DNA of 5,443 nucleotides from Burkholderiaceae bacterium (lineage in GTDB: Bacteria > Pseudomonadota > Gammaproteobacteria > Burkholderiales > Burkholderiaceae_C). Under the pieces are notes generated by a model that searched no databases, was not told the origin of the DNA, and saw only the letters and a program-made list of their open reading frames with translations. A program made the position numbers and the translations under genes. Numbering within the stretch: position 1 is the stretch's first letter; every line of letters starts with the position of its first letter. Positions 1 through 5,426 of this stretch are shown here, one piece after another. The stretch is taken from assembly GCA_030726195.1 (NCBI GenBank), contig JANREF010000050.1, positions 1 through 5,443 on the forward strand, given 5' to 3'.

Positions 1-328
1 CGGCCAGTTCTGTGGTGACCACGCGCACCAAATCGGCCGCATCGCGCGCTTGCAGCAACGCCACCGTCCAGTCTTGAAGCTTGTCTGCAATGTCCACGTT
101 GTGCTTGCCGTAGCGAATCATCTCGGCGGCTGTGAGCTCTAAGTCGCGCACTTTGCCGCGCAACATTTCGGCTTGGCGCTCTTGCAGACTGATCGCACGT
201 TGGCTGTGTGGGCTGGTGAGCTGCACAGTGGCCAACACGTCGGCGTGACGCTCGAAAAACTCGGGCGTATTGGTGAGGTACTCAGCAATATCGTCTTCGG
301 TGATGGGGGGCAATGCGTTGTCACTCAT
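1..328 (-). CDS. DUF484 family protein (YigA-like), N-terminal part, cut by window edge
   Basis: The minus strand reads openly from an ATG at 328 to the left edge: 109 complete codons and no stop. The protein begins MSDNALPPITEDDIAEYL. It carries the hallmarks of the DUF484 family: a short acidic helix, a PEFFERHADVL segment (residues 22-32), a QLTSPHSQRAISLQERQ segment (36-52), then a long charged helix (about 48-72) likely to be a coiled coil leading into a GAF-like domain mostly outside the window. The biochemical role of DUF484 is not established. In many proteobacteria it sits between dapF and xerC, and that is the context here: dapF ends 84 bases upstream on the same strand. The ATG at 328 is chosen because the family-like sequence starts there and the spacer upstream is non-coding. 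The ribosome binding site is weak (only a GAG about 9 bases before the ATG). The family assignment is from recalled sequence pattern. Confidence 0.88.
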   Translation of the reverse strand, partial: MSDNALPPITEDDIAEYLTNTPEFFERHADVLATVQLTSPHSQRAISLQERQAEMLRGKVRDLELTAAEMIRYGKHNVDIADKLQDWTVALLQARDAADLVRVVTTELA

Positions 329-340
329 GGGCACACTCTG

Positions 341-368
341 TTTGTAAATCGTTGTCGATTGTTGTCAA
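341..368 (-). promoter_or_regulatory. Possible sigma-70 promoter for the DUF484 gene
   Basis: On the minus strand a perfect TTGACA (368-363) is followed after 16 bases by TACAAA (346-341), four of six matches to the -10 consensus. A start about seven bases downstream would leave only about five untranslated bases before the ATG at 328, which is unusually short. The elements lie inside a degenerate 10-base repeat, so the match may be chance. If real, DUF484 (and xerC beyond) could be transcribed separately from dapF. Confidence 0.3.
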
Positions 369-380
369 TTGTTGCAAGTC
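341..380. repeat. Degenerate 10-bp tandem repeat in the dapF-DUF484 spacer
   Basis: Four consecutive decamers can be aligned: TTTGTAAATC (341-350), GTTGTCGATT (351-360), GTTGTCAATT (361-370) and GTTGCAAGTC (371-380). The middle two differ at one base; the outer two are looser. The array fills most of the 84-base spacer and carries the candidate promoter elements. It may be slippage-derived AT-rich spacer or a small regulatory array. Confidence 0.5.
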
Positions 381-394
381 TAACGCTTGCCTCT

Positions 395-409
395 CCCCAT
401 CAGGTGGGG
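395..409 (-). other. Small hairpin just after dapF stop
   Basis: CCCCA (395-399) and TGGGG (405-409) form a 5-bp stem with a 5-base loop, starting four bases beyond the dapF stop codon in the transcribed direction. A second weak stem, GCAAG (374-378) with CTTGC (386-390), follows. There is no run of T after either on the minus strand, so these are not convincing intrinsic terminators. They could attenuate or protect the 3' end of a dapF message. Confidence 0.3.
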
Positions 410-412
410 CGC

Positions 413-1315
413 TTACAAGTGGTCGGGTACGTCCACGCGGCCTTCAAACACAGTGGTTGCCGGACCCGTCATGTACACAGGCAAGCCCACACCGGCCCAC
501 TCAATCAGCAACACGCCGCCGTGGGTGTGCACCGCGACGCGGGCGTCCAGCAAGCCCCAGCGTATGCCTGCCACCACGGCCGCACAAGCGCCGGTGCCAC
601 AGGCCAATGTCTCGCCCGCCCCGCGCTCAAACACGCGCAGGCGAATCTGACCTCTGTCCACAATCTGCATAAAGCCTGCATTCACGCGGCGCACAAAACG
701 CGGATGCGATTCGACCCATGGCCCCCACAGTTGCACGGGTGCCAGCTCGGTATCACCCACCACCTGCACGGCGTGCGGGTTGCCCATGGACACCACACCC
801 ACTTGCATTTCTGCCGGCCACACCACGCCTGCGGTGGGGTGTGCGGTGGTGTGCTCGCTGGCGTCCAAGCGCCAGGCTTGCCAATGACCTACCGGCTCCG
901 GACTGAGGTCACTGGCGTCAAACCCCACACTGGCCAAGTCAAACACGGGTGGTCCCATGTCCACACGCACCATGTGCTGCGCGTCCTCGCTCAATTCAAT
1001 GCGCCCTTTGGCCACTTGCACGCGTATGGTGGTTTTGGGGGTGAGGCCGTGGCTGCGCACGTAGCGCACAAAGCAGCGCGCACCATTGCCGCAGTGCTCC
1101 ACCTCGGCACCGTCGGCGTTGTGAATGACATAGTCAAAATCCACCTCACTCGAGCTGGGTGCACGCACCGACAAGATTTGGTCGGCGCCCACACCAAAGT
1201 GGCGGTCGGCCAGCCAGCGGTATTGGGCGGTACTCAGGTTGAGCAGGCCCTGGGTCTCGTCGAGCACGACAAAGTCGTTGCCCGCGCCTTGCATTTTGGT
1301 GAAGGAAATGTGCAT
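413..1315 (-). CDS. dapF: Diaminopimelate epimerase DapF
   Basis: This enzyme interconverts LL- and meso-diaminopimelate in the cytoplasm, giving the precursor of lysine and of the peptidoglycan cross-link residue. It is cofactor-independent and uses two cysteines as acid and base. Both are present: Cys75 in HCGNGARC and Cys239 in LACGTGACA. Other family residues are visible: Asn13 in the N-terminal QGAGNDF, Asn66 in HNADGAE, Asn179 in SMGNPH, Asn212 in the VNAGFMQ segment, and Glu230-Arg231 in FERGAGE. The length is 300 residues against 274 in E. coli. Most of the difference is an insert around residues 136-166, before the second half of the fold. The chosen start gives [15 protein letters not shown], matching the family N-terminus. 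An in-frame ATG at 1324 (adding MVF) is possible and has a GGA two bases upstream. Longer extensions to 1426 would overlap the divergent hydrolase gene and are not credible. The DUF484 gene follows on the same strand. Confidence 0.97.
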   Translation of the reverse strand: MHISFTKMQGAGNDFVVLDETQGLLNLSTAQYRWLADRHFGVGADQILSVRAPSSSEVDFDYVIHNADGAEVEHCGNGARCFVRYVRSHGLTPKTTIRVQVAKGRIELSEDAQHMVRVDMGPPVFDLASVGFDASDLSPEPVGHWQAWRLDASEHTTAHPTAGVVWPAEMQVGVVSMGNPHAVQVVGDTELAPVQLWGPWVESHPRFVRRVNAGFMQIVDRGQIRLRVFERGAGETLACGTGACAAVVAGIRWGLLDARVAVHTHGGVLLIEWAGVGLPVYMTGPATTVFEGRVDVPDHL

Positions 1316-1322
1316 GAACACC

Positions 1323-1352
1323 ATTATCCGCTGTCGCGCAGGGTGTCGCCAA
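1323..1352 (-). promoter_or_regulatory. Possible dapF promoter giving an almost leaderless message
   Basis: On the minus strand TTGGCG (1352-1347) and GATAAT (1328-1323) are separated by 18 bases. They match four and five positions of the sigma-70 consensus. A start seven to eight bases after the -10 would fall at or next to the dapF ATG at 1315, giving a leaderless or nearly leaderless transcript. That would fit the lack of a well-spaced ribosome binding site there. If this promoter is used, the alternative ATG at 1324 cannot be the start. Confidence 0.33.
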
Positions 1353-1380
1353 CGACGTTTAGCCGTTGCACAATTCGCGC

Positions 1381-3006
1381 ATGCCACGCCCAACCATGCA
1401 ACTCCACCCCGCACGCGACATCCCACAGGCCAAGCTCGCCGCCACCGTCATGTTGGTGCGCGACGGCGACATGGGCCTTGAGGTGCTGATGACGCGCCGA
1501 TCCATGTCCGCCAGTTTCGCCCCCGGCGCTTATGTATTTCCAGGCGGGCACATGGACGATGTGGACGCCTTGGCGCACCACAACGCCGCGTTCCGTGCTG
1601 GGCAAGATCAGGCCCGACGCACCGCAGCATTGGCCGCCGTTCGCGAGAGCTTTGAAGAGCTGGGTGTGCTGCTCGCAACAAATGCCGCTGGCGAATGGGC
1701 CAGCAGCGCCGATGTGGCGCAGCTAGACCGCAGCCAAGACTTTTACGCCCAAACCAAAACCGCTGGCTGGACGCTGCGCGCCGACACGGTGTTTACGTTC
1801 GCGCGCTGGATCACGGATCGCGATTTACCCAAGCGCTTTGACGTGCCATTTTTAGTCGCCCGCATGCCGCCAGGCCAAGAGCCCGTGGCCGATGAATCTG
1901 AGCAGTTTGAACCAGTGTGGGTGCGCCCCAGCGACGCCTTGCAGCGCTTCAAGGCCGGGCAATTTTTCATCATTTTCCCCACCATACGCACGCTGGACAA
2001 ACTGCAGGCCTTCGACAGCGTGGACGCCTTGCTCAGCGCCTGCCAAAGCGAGCACCCCTTGTTTGTCAGTTGCCCGCGCGCGGGCTTTCTCAACGGCAAA
2101 GAGACTCGCCACATGGAGCATGAGCCGCCGTTTGGCGAGTTGGCGCTGGTGTGCCCACATGGCCAAATCGTGCACGAGCTGGGCTGGCAAAGCCACAGCC
2201 CCGTGCAGCTGCTCGCCAACGTGCAGCGCCTGACCGCGCCCAATGCAGGCACCATGACCGGCCCAGGCACGAACAGCTACGTAGTAGGAACGCCAGACAC
2301 GGGCTATGTCGTCATAGACCCCGGCCCGCACGAGCCGGATCACTTGCAGCGCTTGTACGACGCATGCGCTGGCGACATTCGTCTCATTGTGTGCACACAC
2401 TCACACCCCGACCACTCACCCGGTGCTGCACCGCTGCAGCAACTGTGCGCCAACGCCCCGGTTATCGCAGGCTTGCCCAGTGGCCCGCACGCGCGCAGCG
2501 ACAGCCAGTTTGCGCCGCAGCGCGTGCTGCAAGACGGCGAGGTCATCACGCTGGCCGGCGCATCACACACGCACAGCCTGCACGTCGTCACCACACCGGG
2601 GCACACAGCCAACCACTTGTGCTTGTGGCTGGCAGAGGATGACGTCCTGTTCTCTGGTGACCATATTTTGAATGGCAGCACCACCATCATCAGCCCGCCC
2701 GACGGCCACATGGGCGACTACCTGCACGCGCTGGACAAGCTGCATGTGCAGTGCGCCAGCGACGATGCTTTCATATTGCCTGCGCACGGCTACGCCATGG
2801 ACCGGGCACAAAGCCGCATTGCGCAGCTCAAGACACACCGGCTCACGCGTGAGGCCAAAGTGGCACAAGCCATGGCCCTGCTGCCCGACGGCACCGAGGA
2901 CGACTGGGTGGCGCTGGCCTACAGCGACACGCCCCAAGCCTTGTGGCCGCTGGCCAAACACTCCATGCGCGCTCATGTCGAGCACCTGCGCGAGAGCGAG
3001 ACATAG
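1381..3006 (+). CDS. Nudix (NUDT19-like) and metallo-beta-lactamase (LACTB2-like) fusion hydrolase
   Basis: This 541-residue protein has two catalytic domains. Residues about 17-225 form a Nudix domain of the NUDT19/RP2 type: [18 protein letters not shown] (39-56), then a Nudix box whose first half is separated by an insert from RESFEELGV (88-96), then [15 protein letters not shown] (143-157) and an acidic EXXE-like segment near 172-175. Relatives hydrolyse nucleoside-diphosphate-linked compounds such as CoA esters. Residues about 245-541 form a metallo-beta-lactamase domain resembling LACTB2 and glyoxalase [15 protein letters not shown] (291-303), the metal motif HSHPDH (340-345), TPGH with His408, SGD with Asp427, and LPAHG with His469. 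A helical tail (about 485-540) resembles the LACTB2 winged-helix end. All metal ligands appear intact. There is no signal peptide or membrane segment, so it is probably cytoplasmic. The substrate is unknown. The start is uncertain: ATG 1381 is used, ATG 1396 is equally plausible, TTG 1366 less so; none has a good ribosome binding site. The gene diverges from dapF. Confidence 0.92.
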   Translation: MPRPTMQLHPARDIPQAKLAATVMLVRDGDMGLEVLMTRRSMSASFAPGAYVFPGGHMDDVDALAHHNAAFRAGQDQARRTAALAAVRESFEELGVLLATNAAGEWASSADVAQLDRSQDFYAQTKTAGWTLRADTVFTFARWITDRDLPKRFDVPFLVARMPPGQEPVADESEQFEPVWVRPSDALQRFKAGQFFIIFPTIRTLDKLQAFDSVDALLSACQSEHPLFVSCPRAGFLNGKETRHMEHEPPFGELALVCPHGQIVHELGWQSHSPVQLLANVQRLTAPNAGTMTGPGTNSYVVGTPDTGYVVIDPGPHEPDHLQRLYDACAGDIRLIVCTHSHPDHSPGAAPLQQLCANAPVIAGLPSGPHARSDSQFAPQRVLQDGEVITLAGASHTHSLHVVTTPGHTANHLCLWLAEDDVLFSGDHILNGSTTIISPPDGHMGDYLHALDKLHVQCASDDAFILPAHGYAMDRAQSRIAQLKTHRLTREAKVAQAMALLPDGTEDDWVALAYSDTPQALWPLAKHSMRAHVEHLRESET

Positions 3007-3036
3007 GCTGCCAACCAGGGTCGGCTGCCAGCCTAT
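3003..3036 (+). other. Hairpin overlapping the hydrolase stop codon
   Basis: ATAGGCTG (3003-3010) pairs with CAGCCTAT (3029-3036): eight perfect base pairs, then a C-C mismatch and two further pairs. The TAG stop (3004-3006) lies inside the 5' arm. The octamer GGCTGCCA also occurs twice directly (3006-3013 and 3023-3030). No T run follows on either strand. The site lies between the convergent hydrolase and rnpB genes, so it may be a 3'-end stabiliser or weak two-way terminator. Confidence 0.45.
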
Positions 3037-3075
3037 GGGACTGAATGGGGGTAGGCCCGCTGAGGGCATGGCGAC

Positions 3076-3112
3076 TGCGCGCGGCGGCGCTTGCCTAAGC
3101 CGGCTGCGCGCA
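3076..3112. terminator. GC-rich hairpin between convergent hydrolase gene and rnpB; possible weak terminator
   Basis: TGCGCGCGGC (3076-3085) pairs with GCTGCGCGCA (3103-3112) over ten positions with one G-U wobble. The loop contains an inner GCTT/AAGC pairing (3089-3092 with 3097-3100). The stem is very stable but has no T tract on either side, so it is not a standard intrinsic terminator. It lies 70 bases after the hydrolase stop and about 60 bases past the 3' end of rnpB, where transcription of both genes should end. The rest of 3037-3169 shows no gene or other clear signal. Confidence 0.35.
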
Positions 3113-3169
3113 AGGTGCGCAGGACGCCGAAAGAACCTTGCTGGGCCTGTCACCGGCCATCAGCATAAA

Positions 3170-3530
3170 AGTGTGAAGCCAACCGATACGCCGGATTTTG
3201 TGAAGTGGTTTTGAGGCCACCTTGGTCGTCATTCATCTGGGCCGCTGGTCGCCCAAGCGGCTCGGTGCTACCTACCCGCCAACAGCCTACGGAACGCAGG
3301 TTGCAAAACCGAAGTTTCACGTGTTGGCCTATTTGGTATTGCTGCGCGTAGAGATTGCCCGTTTCACCCGCACTCAAGCGGCTCGTCTCTGTTGCTCTAA
3401 TCGTCACCTTAGACCCTTGCGGGCGGTCGGTGCGGAGGTGTTACCTCCTACGCTCCTCTATGCAGTCCGGACGTTCCTCCAGTGCGACCTTTCGGTCAAA
3501 TGCACCAGCGACGGCCTAGTTGGCTCCACG
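3170..3530 (-). ncRNA. rnpB: RNase P RNA, bacterial type A
   Basis: This is the catalytic RNA of RNase P, which with the RnpA protein removes 5' leaders from tRNA precursors. Minus-strand evidence, 5' to 3': P1 is an 11-bp pairing of GTGGAGCCAAC (3529-3519) with GTTGGCTTCAC (3183-3173). P3 is capped by a GAAA tetraloop (GACC-GAAA-GGTC, 3497-3486). The conserved block GAGGAACGTCCGG ends at 3467. P8 is GGAGG-TAACA-CCTCC (3448-3434). Conserved motifs follow: AGCAACAGAG, GGGTGAAACGGGCAA (3369-3355), AATACCAAATAGG (3340-3328), an L15-like GGCGGGTAGG (3280-3271), P18 GCCGCT/AGCGGC (3261-3256 with 3246-3241), AGATGAATGAC (3238-3228) and the 3' block ATCCGGCGTATCGG. P4 pairs ACGTCCGGA (3474-3466) with TCCGGCGT (3195-3188), leaving the family's bulged U. 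Ends are set from P1 and may be off by a few bases. The RNA is about 360 nt, close to E. coli's 377, but appears to lack P13/P14 and has a branched P16/P17 region. Confidence 0.95.
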
Positions 3531-3536
3531 CGGTGG

Positions 3537-3542
3537 ATAATA
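3537..3542 (-). promoter_or_regulatory. Likely -10 element of the rnpB promoter
   Basis: The minus strand reads TATTAT at 3542-3537, five of six matches to TATAAT. Its downstream edge is about seven bases before the rnpB 5' end predicted independently from the P1 helix (3529-3530), as expected for a sigma-70 start. No good -35 hexamer is seen: ACAAAG sits at the right distance (3565-3560). The position, not the -35, supports the call. Confidence 0.5.
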
Positions 3543-3561
3543 ACCCCCTTTAATGCTGCCT

Positions 3562-3592
3562 TTGTTCGCAGCGCCTGCATTTGCTTGATAAC
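3562..3592 (+). promoter_or_regulatory. Weak candidate promoter for the FAD-dependent dehydrogenase gene
   Basis: TTGTTC (3562-3567) and GATAAC (3587-3592) are 19 bases apart, with three and four consensus matches, 25 bases before the start codon at 3618. The region is only about 88 bases wide and is shared with the divergent rnpB promoter. A small inverted repeat, GCTGC (3555-3559) with GCAGC (3568-3572), overlaps the candidate -35. Confidence 0.22.
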
Positions 3593-3604
3593 CACAAGCC
3601 CCAC

Positions 3605-3610
3605 AGGAGA
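3605..3610 (+). promoter_or_regulatory. Ribosome binding site fixing the FAD gene start
   Basis: AGGAGA lies seven bases before the ATG at 3618. It is the only strong Shine-Dalgarno sequence in the window. It decides the start against the open frame that continues upstream to 3222, which runs antisense through rnpB. Confidence 0.85.
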
Positions 3611-3617
3611 CACCACC

Positions 3618-5426
3618 ATGATTCGCCTCACCGAGCTCAAGCTTGGACTAGAAGACGTCCCCGTCGACCACCGCCGCGCAGCCGATGCGCCCAGCGAAAC
3701 GGATGCCGACCGCGCCCCCGTCGCACACCCCATAGACAAACTCACAGCATTGGCCAGCCAAGCCTTGGGCATTGACCCCAGCGCCATTGCGCAAGTACAG
3801 GTGTTCAAGCGCAGCTTTGACGCGCGCAAAGCCCACATACTGGCGGTATACATCATCGATATCGCCTTGCACGACACGGCCTTAGAAGCGCGTTTGCTGC
3901 AAACGTTTGAGACACATCCACATATTTTGGCCACGCCCGACATGCAGTGGCGCGCGCCCGTGCTGTCTGCGGCCCGCTTGGCACAGCCGCGTCCCATCGT
4001 GGTGGGCCTTGGTCCTTGCGGCTTGTTTGCCGCATTGGCGCTGGCCCAAATGGGCCTCAAGCCCATCGTGTTGGAGCGCGGGCACAACGTGCGTCAACGC
4101 ACCAAAGACACCTGGCAACTGTGGCGCAAAAGCGAGCTCAACCCACTGAGCAACGTGCAGTTTGGCGAAGGCGGCGCAGGCCTGTTTTCTGACGGCAAGC
4201 TGTACAGCCAAATCAAAGACCCACGTTTTTTAGGCCGCAAGGTCATGGACGAGTTTGTGGCTGCTGGTGCGCCCGCAGACATCTTGTTTGAAGCGCACCC
4301 GCACATTGGCACGTTCAAACTGGTCAAAGTGGTGGAGCACATGCGCCACACCATCACGGCGCTGGGCGGCGATATTCGCTTTGGCCAACACGTCCAAGGC
4401 CTGCTCTTAGACGAGCAAGGCCACCTGCGCGGGGTGCGCGTCACAGACCTGAATGCACAAGACGATGCGCACAACAGCTACGAGCTGCTCAGCCAGCACG
4501 TGGTGATGGCACTGGGTCACAGTGCGCGCGACACCTTTGCAACCCTGTACGAGCAAGGTGTAGCCATGCACGCCAAACCCTTGTCTGTGGGCGTGCGCAT
4601 TGAGCACCCGCAAAGCGTCATAGACCAAGCCCGCTGGGGCCGCCACGCTGGCAACCCCTTGCTTGGCGCAGCGGACTACAAGCTGGTGCACCACGCCAGC
4701 AATGGACGCGCGGTGTACAGCTTTTGCATGTGCCCCGGTGGCACGGTGGTTGCAGCCACCTCAGAGCCTGGCCACGTGGTCACCAACGGCATGAGCCAAT
4801 ACTCGCGCAATGAGCGCAATGCCAACGCAGGCCTGGTGGTCGACATCACCCCGGGCGACGCACCTATGAGCCGCAGCGCTTGGGTGGCCGCATTTGGAGA
4901 CAGCTTGGGTGCGCGCTTGTTTGACGACGCACAAGCCATGTTGAGCGCCACACCTGCGCAAGCGCACCCACTCACGGCCATCGTGTTGCAGCGTGAGCTG
5001 GAGCGCAAAGCCTTTGAAGCGGGCGGGCGCAACTACTGCGCACCTGCGCAGCGCGTGGGTGACTTTTTAGCCAATCAAGCCAGCACCGCTTTGGGCAGCG
5101 TCGAGCCCAGCTACAAGCCTGGTGTGCACTTGGTGAACTTGGCTGACGTGTTGCCTGCGTTTGCCGTTACGGCCATGCGTGAAGCCTTGCCCGCGTTTGG
5201 TAAAAAAATCAAAGGTTTTGACATGGCCGACGCGGTGCTCACCGGTATCGAGACCCGCACCTCCTCGCCACTGCGCATAGACCGCGACGCGCAACTGCAA
5301 AGCCCTACCGTGCGCGGCTTGTTTCCCGGTGGCGAAGGCGCAGGCTACGCTGGCGGCATTTTGTCAGCAGCGGTAGACGGCATCAAACTCGCCGAAGCCG
5401 TGGCTGGCGCTGTCGCAGCGCACTGA
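3618..5426 (+). CDS. FAD-dependent dehydrogenase-like protein (COG2509 type), substrate unknown
   Basis: This 602-residue protein is a predicted cytoplasmic flavoprotein. It has an N-terminal alpha/beta domain of about 115 residues, starting MIRLTELKLGLED and including FKRSFDARKAHILAVYIID (63-81), which is characteristic of this uncharacterised family. A Rossmann fold follows: PIVVGLGPCGLFAALALA (126-143), with the GxGxxG dinucleotide motif at Gly130-Gly135 and the ribose-binding acidic residue Glu153 in VLERG. Further family segments are QFGEGGAGLFSDGKL (181-195), VVMALGHSARDTF (295-307), YSFCMCPGG (367-375), and the C-terminal FAD-contacting GLFPGGEGAGYAGGI (567-581). The family is related to FAD oxidoreductases and geranylgeranyl-reductase-like enzymes, but I know of no established substrate. 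Cys134 in the glycine-rich loop and Cys370/Cys372 are candidate functional residues (inference). It is somewhat longer than the roughly 530-560 residues I recall for the family. The start has a strong ribosome binding site. It is divergent from rnpB. Confidence 0.93.
   Translation: MIRLTELKLGLEDVPVDHRRAADAPSETDADRAPVAHPIDKLTALASQALGIDPSAIAQVQVFKRSFDARKAHILAVYIIDIALHDTALEARLLQTFETHPHILATPDMQWRAPVLSAARLAQPRPIVVGLGPCGLFAALALAQMGLKPIVLERGHNVRQRTKDTWQLWRKSELNPLSNVQFGEGGAGLFSDGKLYSQIKDPRFLGRKVMDEFVAAGAPADILFEAHPHIGTFKLVKVVEHMRHTITALGGDIRFGQHVQGLLLDEQGHLRGVRVTDLNAQDDAHNSYELLSQHVVMALGHSARDTFATLYEQGVAMHAKPLSVGVRIEHPQSVIDQARWGRHAGNPLLGAADYKLVHHASNGRAVYSFCMCPGGTVVAATSEPGHVVTNGMSQYSRNERNANAGLVVDITPGDAPMSRSAWVAAFGDSLGARLFDDAQAMLSATPAQAHPLTAIVLQRELERKAFEAGGRNYCAPAQRVGDFLANQASTALGSVEPSYKPGVHLVNLADVLPAFAVTAMREALPAFGKKIKGFDMADAVLTGIETRTSSPLRIDRDAQLQSPTVRGLFPGGEGAGYAGGILSAAVDGIKLAEAVAGAVAAH

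Noticed and set aside
1366..1380. TTG at 1366 as start of the hydrolase
   Set aside because: TTG is a rarer start and has no ribosome binding site. Two ATG codons at 1381 and 1396 lie just downstream, before the conserved domain.
1316..1426. N-terminal extension of DapF to 1426
   Set aside because: It would overlap the divergent hydrolase gene and adds a low-complexity stretch absent from DapF proteins. The family sequence starts at MHISF.
173..1489. A 438-codon open frame on the plus strand across dapF
   Set aside because: It is antisense to dapF and gives a His- and Ala-rich product with no recognisable domain. The opposite strand encodes a complete DapF with both catalytic cysteines. Long antisense frames are common in GC-rich genes.
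1743..2400. Minus-strand open frames of 175 and 182 codons inside the hydrolase gene
   Set aside because: They lie opposite the conserved Nudix and metallo-beta-lactamase coding sequence, show no domain motifs and have no plausible ribosome binding sites.
3150..3165. GGCC-loop-GGCC stem just after rnpB as its terminator
   Set aside because: The stem is only four base pairs and is not followed by a T run on the minus strand.
3150..3407. Minus-strand 85-codon frame in the intergenic region
   Set aside because: It lies within the RNase P RNA gene on the same strand. The conservation there is structural RNA, and no ribosome binding site was seen.
3222..3617. N-terminal extension of the FAD-dependent protein to a start at 3222
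   Set aside because: The added 132 codons run antisense through rnpB and resemble nothing in the flavoprotein family. The ATG at 3618 has an AGGAGA site and gives the family N-terminus.
3458..4087. Minus-strand open frame of 209 codons opposite the FAD gene start
   Set aside because: It overlaps both rnpB and the flavoprotein N-terminus and its translation is biased and unrecognisable. The plus-strand product has clear FAD motifs.
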